From assembly GCA_004151065.3 (NCBI GenBank), contig NWUY0300029605.1, forward strand, positions 12,884-23,695: a stretch of DNA of 10,812 nucleotides, written 5' to 3'. A program made the position numbers and the translations under genes. Positions 1 to 8,506 of the stretch are shown here, piece by piece. Below the pieces are notes generated by a model. That model saw nothing but the letters and a program-made list of their open reading frames with translations, made no database searches and was not told the DNA's origin. The DNA is from Larix sibirica. Its lineage: Eukaryota; Streptophyta; Pinopsida; Pinales; Pinaceae. Numbering within the stretch: position 1 is the first letter of the stretch; every line of letters starts with the position of its first letter.

Positions 1-405
1 TTGAAAAAGTTGACAACCTGTCCAATATGGTCCTCCATGCAGAGATCTGATGATTGTTGGTTCAGAGACAACTGAAAGAACCCACATTGATAATTGATGC
101 ATAGTTACTTCATTAGCAACGACATGCTCAGGAGAAGATCTATAAGTTTTTTTTTCTCACTAAACAGTCCACGAAATTTAGTATTCAACGCTGAAACAAC
201 AGTGGTGCTCACTCAAAAGGACCAATAAATAATAAATACATTTATTTTTAGTTTATTTAATATATATCATTTCATCCCAGACAAATCATTAGTTCCATGT
301 GTGCTTTGTCTTTTATCTTTTTCCAGGCGTCCCATAGGTATGTTAATAATAAAAAATGAGTATGATATTAATAATAAACATTTTTATTTTTATTTTTAAA
401 ATTCA
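1..405. other. AT-rich intergenic DNA, nothing recognised
   Basis: Both strands were read. The first 130 bases have moderate GC and can be read in short minus-strand frames without an early stop, but I recognise no protein family there. From about 140 onward the sequence becomes AT-rich with simple T runs. No gene, RNA or element terminus can be supported. Confidence 0.5.
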
Positions 406-520
406 TTTACAATGCCATTTTAGAATCGTGTTAATGATTTTAATTTTTAATTAGTTATTTTTACATTGCCATTTTAGAAAGGTGTTAATAATTTTAATTT
501 TTAGTTATATTTTTAGGGGT
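406..520. repeat. Imperfect tandem duplication, 54-bp period
   Basis: Two adjacent copies are visible, about 406-459 and 460-520. Each has the core TGCCATTTTAGAA, then a GTGTTAATRATTTTAATTTTTA block. The shared core recurs with an offset of 54 bases (TGCC at 413 and 467). The copies differ by several substitutions and small indels, so this is an old local duplication in AT-rich DNA. There is no sign of coding or of element ends. Confidence 0.7.
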
Positions 521-645
521 GTATAATGTTAATAAACTTTTAAAATTTAAGGTTTTTATTAAGTATTTTTTTTGTATTAAGTGAAATAAAAAGAATGCTG
601 ATAAATTGTTTGATAATTGTAATAGAATTCTTTCATTATGCAATG

Positions 646-935
646 TTTATGATGGGAAAGAGGATATGGATGTTATAAGATGAACTTAGTACATTTCCCT
701 GATGTTATATGAGTTTTATTTTTCCATGACATGAAAGAAGGTATGCTTGCTCTTATCAAATTTATGAGGGGAAAGAGGATATGCATGTTATAAGATTAGC
801 TTAGTACATTTCCCTCATGCTATAGGAGTTTTATTTTTTCATGACAAGAAATAAGGTATTCTTGCTAGGATATGCATGCTACAAGATTAGCTTACTAGCT
901 TTCCCTCATGCTATAAGAGTTCCATTTTTCCAAAA
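646..935. repeat. Three degenerate tandem copies, about 115-bp period
   Basis: Copy 1 starts at 646 (TTTATGATGGGAAAGAGGAT) and copy 2 at 761 (TTTATGAGGGGAAAGAGGAT), an offset of 115 bases. Both continue through a TTAGTACATTTCCCT block and a GAGTTTTATTTTT block ending in CATGACA. Copy 3 begins inside the unit at about 867 (AGGATATGCATG) and runs to about 935; the spacing from copy 2 is only 91 bases, so it lacks roughly 24 bases. Copies 2 and 3 share changes that copy 1 lacks (ATGCATG, AGATTAGCTTA, CTCATGCTATA), which suggests stepwise duplication. No coding potential is evident. Confidence 0.8.
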
Positions 936-2957
936 ATCTTGGTAAATTCATAATTGTCACTATTTCACCATGAAATCATAGTTGAACTTTGATCATGCCT
1001 AAAATATGTGTCTTTTTTTATTATTATCAAATTTATGATTTGCAATAAATTTACAATTAATTTATAGTATAAATATCTCTATTGATATTTAATGATCACG
1101 AGCTAAAATAAATTTATGTTTTTTAACTAGAAATACAAAATATATGACAGATATTATGCAATAACTTTTTTAGGCATGTGTCAATTTTCTATATATCTTT
1201 TGTTGTTGTTGTTTTTGAACATTAATTTAACAAACAAAGTTATTTAAGGTTTGTTAAGATTTAATTATACTTCCTTCTTATGTATGAATTATCTTATTAA
1301 TATTGGACAAATACTTTCTAGAAGTTATAGTGGATGTATATGACAATAGAGGATTCCTTAGTTGCTAGGAGTACAACACTCTAGCAATATTTTTCATGAT
1401 ATCCATATACCTAGCACAACAACAGGGAAACTTTAACGTCATCTTTCTCATTGGAGAAGTGAAACATTGATTTGTAAGGAAGCTTTGGATGGACAAGTTG
1501 TGAGAGCTTCATTTACATATATGATGAAACTTTTGCAATGATGGGGAACTCAAGTATCTTTCTTGATTTACATTATGAGGAAGGGTGTTAATTTGGTGGT
1601 TTATTACGTTGTGAAGCATTTCCCAAGCAGGAAATACTCCCCAACTTTTTGCTTTAACACATTTTCCACCATTCGACCAAAGTGTCCGACGATTGAAATA
1701 ATTTCTACCCTTGATTCATTCCTGCACAATGAGAGCTGCGTGCTTCTACCATCCATAAAATTTCATGAAATTTTCCTTCTGCAATGCGTCCCACCGACTA
1801 TTACTGTGCCCACGACTTCAAAGTGTCTCTTGCTCTTAGAGCTTTAGTTTTAGTTGATAGTTTCTAGGCTACGTTACATATAAATTGTTTCTATTTGTTA
1901 TTAACATCTTTTTTATCACAAGATTTTTACACATGCACAATGCCAATAATGTGATTAATCTAATGTTTTTAGAATATTGTATCTACCCTCAGATTTCTCT
2001 CTTTTTGTTTGTGGTTCTCCTTCCAATAATCTATTTTGCCTCCCACTTCCACTTTAATACGGCGTTCTTTTATTACACCCAGAGATACAATTATTAGTTT
2101 GATATTGAATTGTTTCCCTTCTCCGAGCTAGTCCGAGCTAGTCAAGTGCTTTTTTCTCGTGTTTAAGGAAAACACCTTCACAAAATAGCAAAAATATACA
2201 AACCTTAAGTTCACAAGTTCAAATGTCGTTGAGAAGGTGGACGTCAAATATCAGACTATTTGGGATACGCAACCCCGAAGTCCATGAGGTCACGAGTTGC
2301 AATACCCTCGAGGTCATTACAAGGGTTAAACCGTTATGGATTCCACAAGTTCAAGTACACTCGAGTTCTATGACTGCTAAAACAACCTCTGAATTCGGAC
2401 AACTTAATTTATAGACGGCGGGCATTGCAGGAATTGGTATGTTCTCTGCCTTCATCTTTCCTTTTGGTCTATTCAAACGCATATTCTAACTTTTCATTAC
2501 TGTGATTGGGTTTGCAAATATAATGCAATGGTTAGCTATAACACCCAACTATTTCAGCAATTTTTCTGAAACCCAATCTATGCATTTATTTATTTTAGTT
2601 GAATATTAGTTAAGTTACTTGCTTGTCTATTACTATGCAACCGGCCATGTGTACATGTTGGAATTGCCATAATGGATTTCGGCCAGATGGCTTTTGTCGG
2701 TTTAAGGTTTAAGTTTTGTGGTTTAAGGATTAAAGTTCATGTTTTAAGTGTTGGGATTAGGGTTTGGCCTCAGTCGAGGTTGCAGAACAACTGTTTGGCA
2801 AAATGCTTGAAAGATATTGTATGGAGTTTCCATGCTATTGCTTCACAAACTGAAGTGATACATTGGTTAAAACACTAAAATGATACATCTGCTTATTTAT
2901 CTGTAAACTGTATCGATAAAGAGGGGCCTTTATGTCTAAGAAACAATTTCACGGCAC
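936..2957. other. Long AT-rich stretch without a recognisable gene
   Basis: This part holds only short frames, such as 1563-1847, 1885-2097, 2223-2414 and 2672-2878 on the plus strand. None has recognisable domains, and the first two read as T-rich hydrophobic translations typical of chance frames in AT-rich DNA. Small visible structures are a GTT run near 1200-1215, a direct 10-bp duplication TCCGAGCTAG x2 at 2122-2141, and a loose run of TTTAAGG-like words at 2699-2765 ending in one TTAGGGTTT. I cannot assign a function to any of these. Confidence 0.5.
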
Positions 2958-2962
2958 ACAGA

Positions 2963-3380
2963 TGTTAGGTGTCTTCTGACTTAGTAGTGGACATTATTGG
3001 CAAGGCATGCGAAAAGGGTACTATGGAGCACTGCCAGTGAGATATTTCTTTTAGTTTTTGCAAGGTGTCTTCTGACTTAGTAGTGGACATTATTGGCAAG
3101 GCATGTGAAAAGGGTACTATGGAGCACTGCCAGTGTGATATTTCTTTTAGTTTTTTCACAGAGGGAGGGTGGAAGGCCGAGCAGCAAGCATATCATACTG
3201 CAACCAATCAGAGCAAACCAAGAAAACAAAACAGAGAAATATAGGACAACACAGAGAAAACTGCAGCTAACTACTGCTCTTCAATGCGATTCCTTATTGG
3301 TATTATTGAATACGTTTAGGGTTTCAGCAAAACTGCACAAGAAAGTCCATAAATAGACATTACTGAAATTATATCTAACA
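2963..3380 (-). repeat. 3' LTR of the copia element, 418 bp
   Basis: On the minus strand the LTR starts TGTTAGATATAA at 3380, directly after a polypurine tract, and ends GACACCTAACA at 2963. The terminal TGTTAG/CTAACA inverted repeat is perfect over 6 bases and has the canonical TG...CA form. The 5 bases beyond the 3' end read ACAGA on the plus strand (2958-2962); the partner target duplication cannot be checked because the 5' LTR is absent. An inverted CCAAT (plus-strand ACCAATCAG, about 3203) and a telo-box-like TTAGGGTTT (3316-3324) lie inside, but no promoter can be assigned with confidence. The last 192 bases consist of two copies of a 96-bp unit. Confidence 0.9.
2967..3158 (-). repeat. 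96-bp tandem duplication inside the LTR
   Basis: The unit at 2967-3062 is repeated at 3063-3158 with an exact 96-base offset. Only a few substitutions separate the copies (for example GCATGCG versus GCATGTG, and CAGTGAGAT versus CAGTGTGAT, plus changes in the final T run). Because 96 is divisible by 3, the minus strand reads as a duplicated peptide frame (2965-3159), which is a by-product and not a gene. The duplication covers the distal end of the LTR, where R/U5 would be expected by position. Confidence 0.92.
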
Positions 3381-3389
3381 TCCTCTCTC
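3381..3389 (-). other. Polypurine tract of the copia element
   Basis: The minus strand reads GAGAGAGGA immediately before the TGTTAG start of the LTR. This is the expected place and composition for the plus-strand primer of LTR retrotransposons. It directly follows, and overlaps by two bases, the TGA stop codon that ends the RNase H region at 3390-3388. Confidence 0.85.
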
Positions 3390-4227
3390 AATGGCCATTT
3401 TTGTGGCTTGCAAGCACAAGTGACCTGAACTTTTCAAGCTTGTCTTTGGAGAACACCTTAGTGAGAATATCTGCAACCTTTTACAAAGTAGGTACTAATT
3501 CTCAAATATAATGTTGATTACATCTTGATAAGTTTGGTATGATCATGATAGACTGGATTTTTTGCCACCTTTAAGACACCGGTTATCACAAAACAATGGT
3601 GTGGCTGCTGCCTGCTCAATTTCCAAATCACCAAGTAACCCTCTCAACCATATTGCTTCTCTGGCTGTCTCAACTGCTGCTTTCTACTCTGCCTCTGTAG
3701 AAGAGAGCGGCACAGTAGCTTGTTTCTTACTATTCCTCGAAATAGCATTTGCACCAAGGCTTAACATATACTTGGAAGTAGATTTCCTATTGTCTACACT
3801 CTCTGCCCAGCCTGAATCAGTGAAGCACTGGAGCCAGCCAGCTGAAATTTCTCACTTTTCTTTAATTCGAGATGGAATGCTAAGGTCCCCTTCACATACC
3901 TTAGGATTCTTTTCACAGCATTTCAATGAATCTTCTTAGGTGCATACATAGTAAGATATATGGAGTTTCCAACAGATTGATGGAAAAGAGTCTCATCCAC
4001 AGATTTTAAATAGTCTTCAATTGTTAATTTCAAGCCGTGGGATTGCAGTCAGCCATATGATATCTCTCCCAACAGTCTCATCGCATACTTGGTTTGTGAC
4101 AAGAATGCACTGTCCTCCTCCTTACAAACTTCCAAGCCAAGCCTATAGTGAAGCAGACCTAGATCTGTTGTTACAAATGCACTTTGCAATTGTTTTTTAC
4201 TTATAGATGATATTATTAGAGCTGCCT
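3388..4227 (-). pseudogene. Copia polyprotein remnant: RT C-terminal part and RNase H
   Basis: This is the distal part of a copia pol gene, broken by stops and frameshifts. In minus-strand order the RT thumb/connection is visible as TDLGLLHYRLGLEV, SQTKYAMRLLGEI, DETLFHQSVGNSIYLT and AVKRILRYVKGT. RNase H follows with FTDSGWAESVDNRKSTSKY, SRNSKKQATVPLSSTEAE, EAIWLRGLLGDLEIEQ and CDNR. The C-terminal tail VADILTKVFSKDKLEKFR ends at TGA (3390-3388). Acidic RNase H positions are still present in TDS, EAE and CDN. The Tyr codon normally found after SSTEAE has become TAG (3686-3684). A further TAA interrupts the block that should read KTKHI-like near 3525, and frameshifts occur near 3555 and 4195. 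The plus-strand frame 3562-3939 is an antisense shadow of this region. Confidence 0.93.
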
Positions 4228-4235
4228 GTAATTAC
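4228..4235. repeat. Left target-site duplication of the hAT-like element
   Basis: GTAATTAC lies immediately outside the CAGTGTTC terminus and matches GTAGTTAC at the other end with one mismatch. It is part of the interrupted RT coding sequence, encoding the VIT part of a V-I-T-G motif on the minus strand. The 8-mer is itself palindromic. Confidence 0.8.
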
Positions 4236-5105
4236 CAGTGTTCTACCAAGTTTCCGGGATGTGGGAATGCAGGAGCAGAGAAATGCACATGGGAGACGTG
4301 TGGAGACCACCCCCATATTTTAGGAAAATTCATGGAGGATGGGGGGAAATCAGGTTCCCTAACATAGTGTGCCCCATCTCTAAAATTATTAAAAGAATAT
4401 AAATCCCAAGTTCCAACACATCAACATACCAATTCCTCATACCAACGATACCCAACCATTTAAACACAATCGTTGATTAATTTATGATTTATCATATTTG
4501 AATTTCACATTGATAAATTATAAATTATAAATTTGTAATACATGTACATCCTTTCAATGTGAAATTTATAACTCAACAGTAAATAAATCTGAATCATAAC
4601 ACATACAAATTTGAAATAGTACATCTCTACTGTTCAGAGCTACACCTACAAATGTATTATATAACTCAACATATACCAAAGTCTGAAATCAGAAATACTA
4701 AATTACTCAAAAATTGTAAAGAGGGACAAGTCAAAGACTCGGCCTGAGCTCATAGTGATAGTATCTAGAGTCAAAGCTCAAAATTTAGTCTTGACTTAGG
4801 TAAGTTAGGTTTAGTATCTTTTGAGTTATCTGTTTTTTTTTTTCCATTTCTTTGGAAAAAAAATTCAAAAATTAGGAGGCGGCGTTTGGGCTTCCTGCTT
4901 TTTGAAAGGGGGCGCCCAGATGCCCCCGTTTTTAGTGAAACACATCCCACATTTTGGCGGGACGTTTTGCCATTCATTTCGTGGAGTTTCGCAGAAAGGG
5001 GGACATGGTTCAAAACGTTTCACCAGGTGTCTCCCCGTCCTTGGGGCGTAGGAAATGCAGGGGATGTGCCTTCGAATCTGTGGGACATGTCCTCTTGGAA
5101 CACTG
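4236..5105. mobile_element. Non-autonomous hAT-like DNA transposon, 870 bp
   Basis: The left end reads CAGTGTTCTACCAAG and the right end, reverse-complemented, reads CAGTGTTCCAAGAGG. That is a perfect 8-bp terminal inverted repeat, with CAAG recurring after a 3-base indel. It is flanked by 8-bp duplications, the length made by hAT transposases, and CAG-starting termini occur in plant hAT families. The insertion splits the copia RT at its catalytic motif. Subterminal parts (4236-4380 and 4875-5105) are GC-rich and the core is AT-rich, with an inverted repeat at 4501-4566. No transposase is recognisable: the overlapping short frames on both strands (for example 4821-5051, 4886-5146, 4865-5143) look like chance openings in GC-rich termini. 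Family assignment rests on termini and duplication length only; Mutator (9-bp duplication) is less well supported. Confidence 0.8.
4501..4566. repeat. Inverted repeat in the core of the hAT-like element
   Basis: AATTTCACATTGA (4501-4513) and TCAATGTGAAATT (4554-4566) are perfect reverse complements over 13 bases and enclose a 40-base AT-rich spacer. The arms could fold into a hairpin. This may be an internal structure of the transposon or a relic of an older small insertion; the sequence does not decide. Confidence 0.75.
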
Positions 5106-5113
5106 GTAGTTAC
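5106..5113. repeat. Right target-site duplication of the hAT-like element
   Basis: GTAGTTAC follows the CACTG terminus directly and differs from the left copy (GTAATTAC) at one position. On the minus strand it encodes the end of the reading that begins YVNDAVT. Confidence 0.8.
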
Positions 5114-5460
5114 TGCATCATTGACATAAACAACAACGATCATTAACTCACACCATTTTCATGATTAACATATAATCCCATGAATAACCTCTTGATTGGA
5201 GATACCGAATAATCCAATGAAGCCTTCCGGCTGTCTCATATATACCTTCTCTACTAGGTCTCCGTTCAAAAAAGACTTTTTACATCCGTTTGATGTAATT
5301 TCCAAGTTCCAACTAAATTGAAGTTCCATCAGCTTTATATTTGGTCTTGTAAACCAATTTGCAGCCCATGGATTTCTTGTCTTCTGGCAATTCAATGAGT
5401 TCCCATGTCTTATTCACACTTTAAGGCATCATTCTCTCTCAATAAAAGAATTTGTTTCTT
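5106..5460 (-). pseudogene. Copia polyprotein remnant: RT N-terminal part to catalytic motif
   Basis: This minus-strand stretch holds the start of the copia RT. In order one reads KTWELIELPEDKKSMGCKL and VYKTKYKADGT (about 5408-5330), then, after a stop, a frame change and an internal deletion, WNLEITSNGCKKSFLNGDL and VEKVYMRQPEGF (to about 5219), and finally LMIVVVYVNDAV at 5115-5148. The family normally has a longer segment after QPEGF, including a KSLYGLKQ-type block, before the catalytic box; most of that is missing here. The catalytic box reads YVND instead of YVDD (5131-5117), so one metal-binding Asp is lost. The hAT-like element follows directly. Similarity fades upstream of about 5440-5460. 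Confidence 0.9.
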
Positions 5461-5719
5461 CAATTACATGGTTCATAACATAGTAGCATAATTCGACTAC
5501 AAATACGAATACGATTCGATACGAAAAAAATACATAATGAAAAAATCCAGTATAGATAAAATACGGAAGTAGACTTCTTATATATACTATTTTTAATTNT
5601 CCCCAGTATTCACCCCTGCATGTCAAAAATGACGGAAAAAAGGCCACATCAGGCTGAACTGAAGGCTGAGATGCGGAGGGGGATTCGTCATACCCCTACT
5701 AACCCCCCTACTAGGCTTC
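5461..5719. other. Unassigned DNA between copia and LINE remnants
   Basis: The first half is A-rich with repeated ATACGA-like words (about 5500-5530). It contains the only ambiguous base (n, near 5599) and then turns GC-richer (5640-5720). I see no coding region or element ends I can defend. The right part could be a diverged upstream portion of the LINE endonuclease. Confidence 0.4.
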
Positions 5720-7110
5720 TACTTTGACTATGCCCCAAACTCCAACTCTAAGAGATGTTGCTCTTTGGTATTGGATGGCCTCTTCTCTCCCAAACACAAA
5801 GTGGCTGCCTGGGGGTGATATTAACATGGTAGAATGGAGTGATGACACGGATGGAGGTGTTGGAAGTATTCTTGCAACTTGCAAGTCCTAAGAAGCAGGC
5901 TTGGAACAAATGCAAGGCGACCATAAAGGTGTCTGACCCTAACTAGAAAACGAAGAGTATGGATTATGGGGAATGGTTTTCTTGGTGCAACTTGCCACAA
6001 GGCAGTAAGAGGATTCAAACATGGTTGACCACTTTTATGGGCCTTAGGATGGTATGGTTTTTAAGGTAAGCTCTAACCTGTGGATGTGTTGATGAGGGTT
6101 ACAAGGTTGGACCATTTACCTATCCAGTCCAACATTTTTCTAGGGCAGTAAGAGAGCCCGCTTTCCTTTCTTTTCAAGCTTAATGTTTCTCATTTAGAGT
6201 GATCTGATCTCAAGGCTTTAGTACACGGGGTTTGGAACCTCTCACAAAGGCCTTCAAGGGCTAGAGGGTGGCTACTTTGGTGGGGTCTGGCTATTTGCAA
6301 AATGTAAAATTCATGGGGATGGGATCGATTAATGACTAGAAAAAGGAGGGAATTGAAAGTTACTAGACACCAATTAGAAGTGTTCTGAGTGACTTTAGAA
6401 GAGGACCTCCACCATACCGTCCTTCAAGAGGAGGCAGCACATTTGGAGTTGGTGATCTGAAAGGGGAAATACATTGCTAGGGGAGCCCACATCCTGCTAA
6501 AATCCAAATGGATTGATGAAGGGGATGACAGCTCCATGTTCTTCCATGTTCTATTTTTATTTCTTAAAGTGGAAAAACTCTTCCAAACGTGTTCTTGGTT
6601 TATGCAAGATTGATGGAGCATTAGAAGAATATCCTCAATATCAAAGACATGTTTGGGTTGCACTTCCAAAATATATTTTCTTCTATGAATACGCTGACAA
6701 GGTAATGAAGGATAGAAATGCATGATACTGGTTAATTCCTCGTAATGTTTATATTGCTAAACAAGGATAGGTTGGATAGTAGCTTTTCAAAAGATGTACT
6801 CTTCACTACTCTCCATTCATAAGTCCCTCGAAATGGTCTTCCCTATGAATTGCTCAAGGCAATGTGGAACATAATTGGTGATGATATTTGTTGCATCTCC
6901 AAGGAGCATTCCTCCTCCACTGACAAAAATCTCTTAACTAACCCCAAAGAGTGCACAAAGGGATTCAAATGGGGAGTGGAAGCCCATTACTCTATCTCAA
7001 TGTTTCATGTCATATTTTGGGAAAGGGGGTTGCTCTTTGTATTCGTCAAGTGGCTCTCAATCACACCCTTACTGCTGTAATAGCATGTCTTGTTTCAGAG
7101 TACACATGCA
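5720..7110 (+). pseudogene. L1-type LINE ORF2 remnant: endonuclease and early RT
   Basis: Read across three plus-strand frames, the translation follows plant L1-type ORF2. The apurinic endonuclease part shows YAPN near 5729, WLPGGDINMVEW at 5802-5837 (the GGDFN-type motif with catalytic Asp/Asn), GEWFSWCNLPQGSKRIQ near 5968-6020, and RLDHLPIQSN near 6105. The linker shows KALVHGVWN, RGWLLWWGLAI, WGWDRL and ARGAHILLKSKWIDEGDD (about 6475-6530). RT begins with NGLPYELLKAMWNIIGDD near 6833-6885, and SPLLYLNVSCHILGKGVAL near 6975-7030 corresponds to the RPI-LLN-YKI-AK block. Many stops and frameshifts separate these pieces. The YADD/FADD catalytic block, the RNase H or zinc-knuckle tail, poly(A) and target duplication are not seen. 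Minus-strand frames at 5821-6018 and 6424-6723 are shadows. Confidence 0.87.
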
Positions 7111-8183
7111 TGAGACAGAAAACAAGTGAAGATTACAACAAAAATCCACTAATTTCGTAGCATAATAAACATGGATTTTTAAGACAAGTTTTGTTTCAAA
7201 TCTCACCACTAAAGACAAGGATAAATCTTCAACCAAAAATAAATCAACCCAGAATAGACAAATCTCATTTAAAACTTGTAGTCTAGTCTTAACTCTATGT
7301 CTGCTTTTGGAAAACTAGGGCATCCATCATAAATGGGCATTACTAATTTTCATAGGGCTAGGCTCTACAATCAACAAGTCATCCCCACTAAGTAAACTTC
7401 ACCTCCAAAGTCTAAAAAACAACTCTAAATCTTATCCGTTATGCATGATATAGTATCACTATCCTATTTCATTAGTGGCTTCATTTGTTTTGGTGTAGAA
7501 TTTCAGTCTATTAATTGAGTGTTGGACTTGGATTGAAATTAGCCTTTCGATTGCTGGATAATATCCTCCAATAGGTCTACAATCTATTGCACAATGCAGG
7601 TTCTTCATTCAGCCATCTCCATACAGTAGTCTAAATAGCAATGCCCATGTCGCTCAATGATGCATTGTAGATAACAGCAAGTTGAAGCCATTTATCGCAT
7701 CATATCCATTTGACATACAAGTACTAAGTATCACTCCAGCAAGTTCCTTAAAATCTTGGTTTGCTCATCAATATAATGCATTCCTAATTTATTTCAGAAC
7801 TTCCTTAGAAAAAGAAGATTCTTGAACACTTGACAATAATTGTCGATTAAAAGACTCCACAAATAATTAGACTTGTAATATGTGGAAGGTTCCTGTTTAG
7901 TATTTACACCGTTATGTATGATAGGAAGAATTTTGCTTTGTTGTGATTTGTATACAATTGAATTTATTTGTCATTCACATATGAAAGAGCATGAATAAGA
8001 TTAAAAGTTATACATCAGAGCTCGGAGAGCAATCGACCATAACATATATCGCAACACATATATCCATAATTCCATTGTTCTTAGCCACTTTGACAATGAT
8101 CTTGTTTGAAAGCTAGTATGTTGTCATTTTTTGTTTCACTGGTTGATAAAAAACATTTCTTGACCATAATTTTAGTAACATGA
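7111..8183. other. Unassigned intergenic DNA
   Basis: No frame of interest exceeds chance length, and translations on both strands do not resemble a family I know. Base composition is fairly even (around 35-40% GC by eye) until about 7860, then becomes more AT-rich. The end of the LINE similarity near 7090-7110 has no poly(A) tail, so the LINE is 3'-truncated by deletion or another insertion whose ends I cannot see. Confidence 0.45.
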
Positions 8184-8193
8184 TCAAAGCAAG

Positions 8194-8496
8194 CCCGGTG
8201 GTCTAGCTAAAGTGGTTGACTGCTTTGAGCTTCATCTAGGAGGTATCAGGGTTATTCCCCAGGCTCGCTGCCTCTGTTGAGTACCTCACTTGATGTCCCT
8301 ACAGGGTCAGTCACCATAATCAGCACCGACAGGTTCACAATGGGTACCATCTGCAGAATGCGGAGAAGTGCCCAGGGGTTTCCCTGCAAGGTTTTCCTTG
8401 GAAAAAAATTGCCAAAATGTGGCTCCTTAATTTTGTTTACCAAGTAAATTAAAAGTGTCCAGTGTGGTCAAGAAAATCTACATTGGTCAAGCAAAA
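8194..8496 (+). mobile_element. Probable tRNA-derived SINE
   Basis: The segment starts GCCCGGTGGTCTAGCTAAAG and has a good polymerase III A-box (TAGCTAAAGTGG, 8204-8215). About 46 bases downstream is a degenerate B-box (GGTTATTCCCC, 8250-8260; consensus GGTTCGANTCC). The following GC-rich body (AGGCTCGCTGCC, GAGTACCTCACTTGATGTCC) resembles the tRNA-unrelated body of plant SINEs. The candidate flanking duplication is TCAAAGCAAG (8184-8193) versus TTAAAGCAAG (8497-8506), 9 of 10 identical. If it is wrong, the 3' end may lie nearer 8410-8440. The minus-strand frame 8252-8443 is not a gene. Confidence 0.55.
8204..8260 (+). promoter_or_regulatory. Pol III internal promoter (A-box and degenerate B-box)
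   Basis: The A-box-like TAGCTAAAGTGG and the weaker B-box-like GGTTATTCCCC lie in the correct order and orientation with spacing typical of tRNA-derived promoters. The B-box has lost its CGA core, so activity today is doubtful. Confidence 0.45.
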
Positions 8497-8506
8497 TTAA
8501 AGCAAG

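Larger units (their letters stand above)
2963..5460 (-). mobile_element. Truncated Ty1/copia LTR retrotransposon, 3' half
   Basis: Read on the minus strand this is the 3' part of a copia-class element: end of the integrase-RT linker, reverse transcriptase, RNase H, polypurine tract and 3' LTR. Integrase lying upstream of RT is the copia order, and the motifs GCKLVYK, FLNGDL, YMRQPEGF, SSTEAE and VADILTK are copia-type. No 5' LTR, primer-binding site, gag or protease is recognisable in the window. Stops, frameshifts and internal deletions show that it cannot be autonomous. The upper boundary (about 5440-5460) is where similarity to copia polyprotein fades, not a defined terminus. An 870-bp hAT-like element interrupts it at 4236-5105. 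A possible upstream piece of the same copy lies at 10375-10735. Confidence 0.92.

Noticed and set aside
1563-1847. 94-codon plus-strand frame
   Set aside because: No recognisable domain, no supporting context, and composition typical of AT-rich chance frames.
2699-2765. Telomere-like TTTAAGG/TTTAGGG words
   Set aside because: Too degenerate and irregular for an interstitial telomeric tract; only one true TTAGGGTTT is present. Single telo-boxes at 3316-3324 and 9820-9828 are likewise too short to interpret.
2965-3159. Minus-strand frame with a twice-repeated peptide
   Set aside because: The repeat is explained by the 96-bp duplication in the LTR; LTR ends are not coding here.
3562-3939. 125-codon plus-strand open frame, the longest in the window
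   Set aside because: It is antisense to the copia RNase H region, whose motifs are read on the minus strand.
4228-5113. A 16-bp terminal inverted repeat GTAAYTACCAGTGTTC
   Set aside because: The outer 8 bases are a palindromic target duplication, which looks inverted as well as direct. Only the inner 8 bases are the transposon terminus. A Mutator-type 9-bp duplication was also considered, but the ninth base does not match.
4865-5146. Overlapping frames of 76-92 codons on both strands
   Set aside because: They lie in the GC-rich terminus of the hAT-like element. The minus-strand one also crosses the insertion boundary, starting in copia RT and continuing in transposon DNA, so it is not one gene.
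8194-8270. A functional tRNA gene
   Set aside because: The B-box core is lost and no complete cloverleaf with an acceptor stem can be formed by eye; a SINE head fits better.
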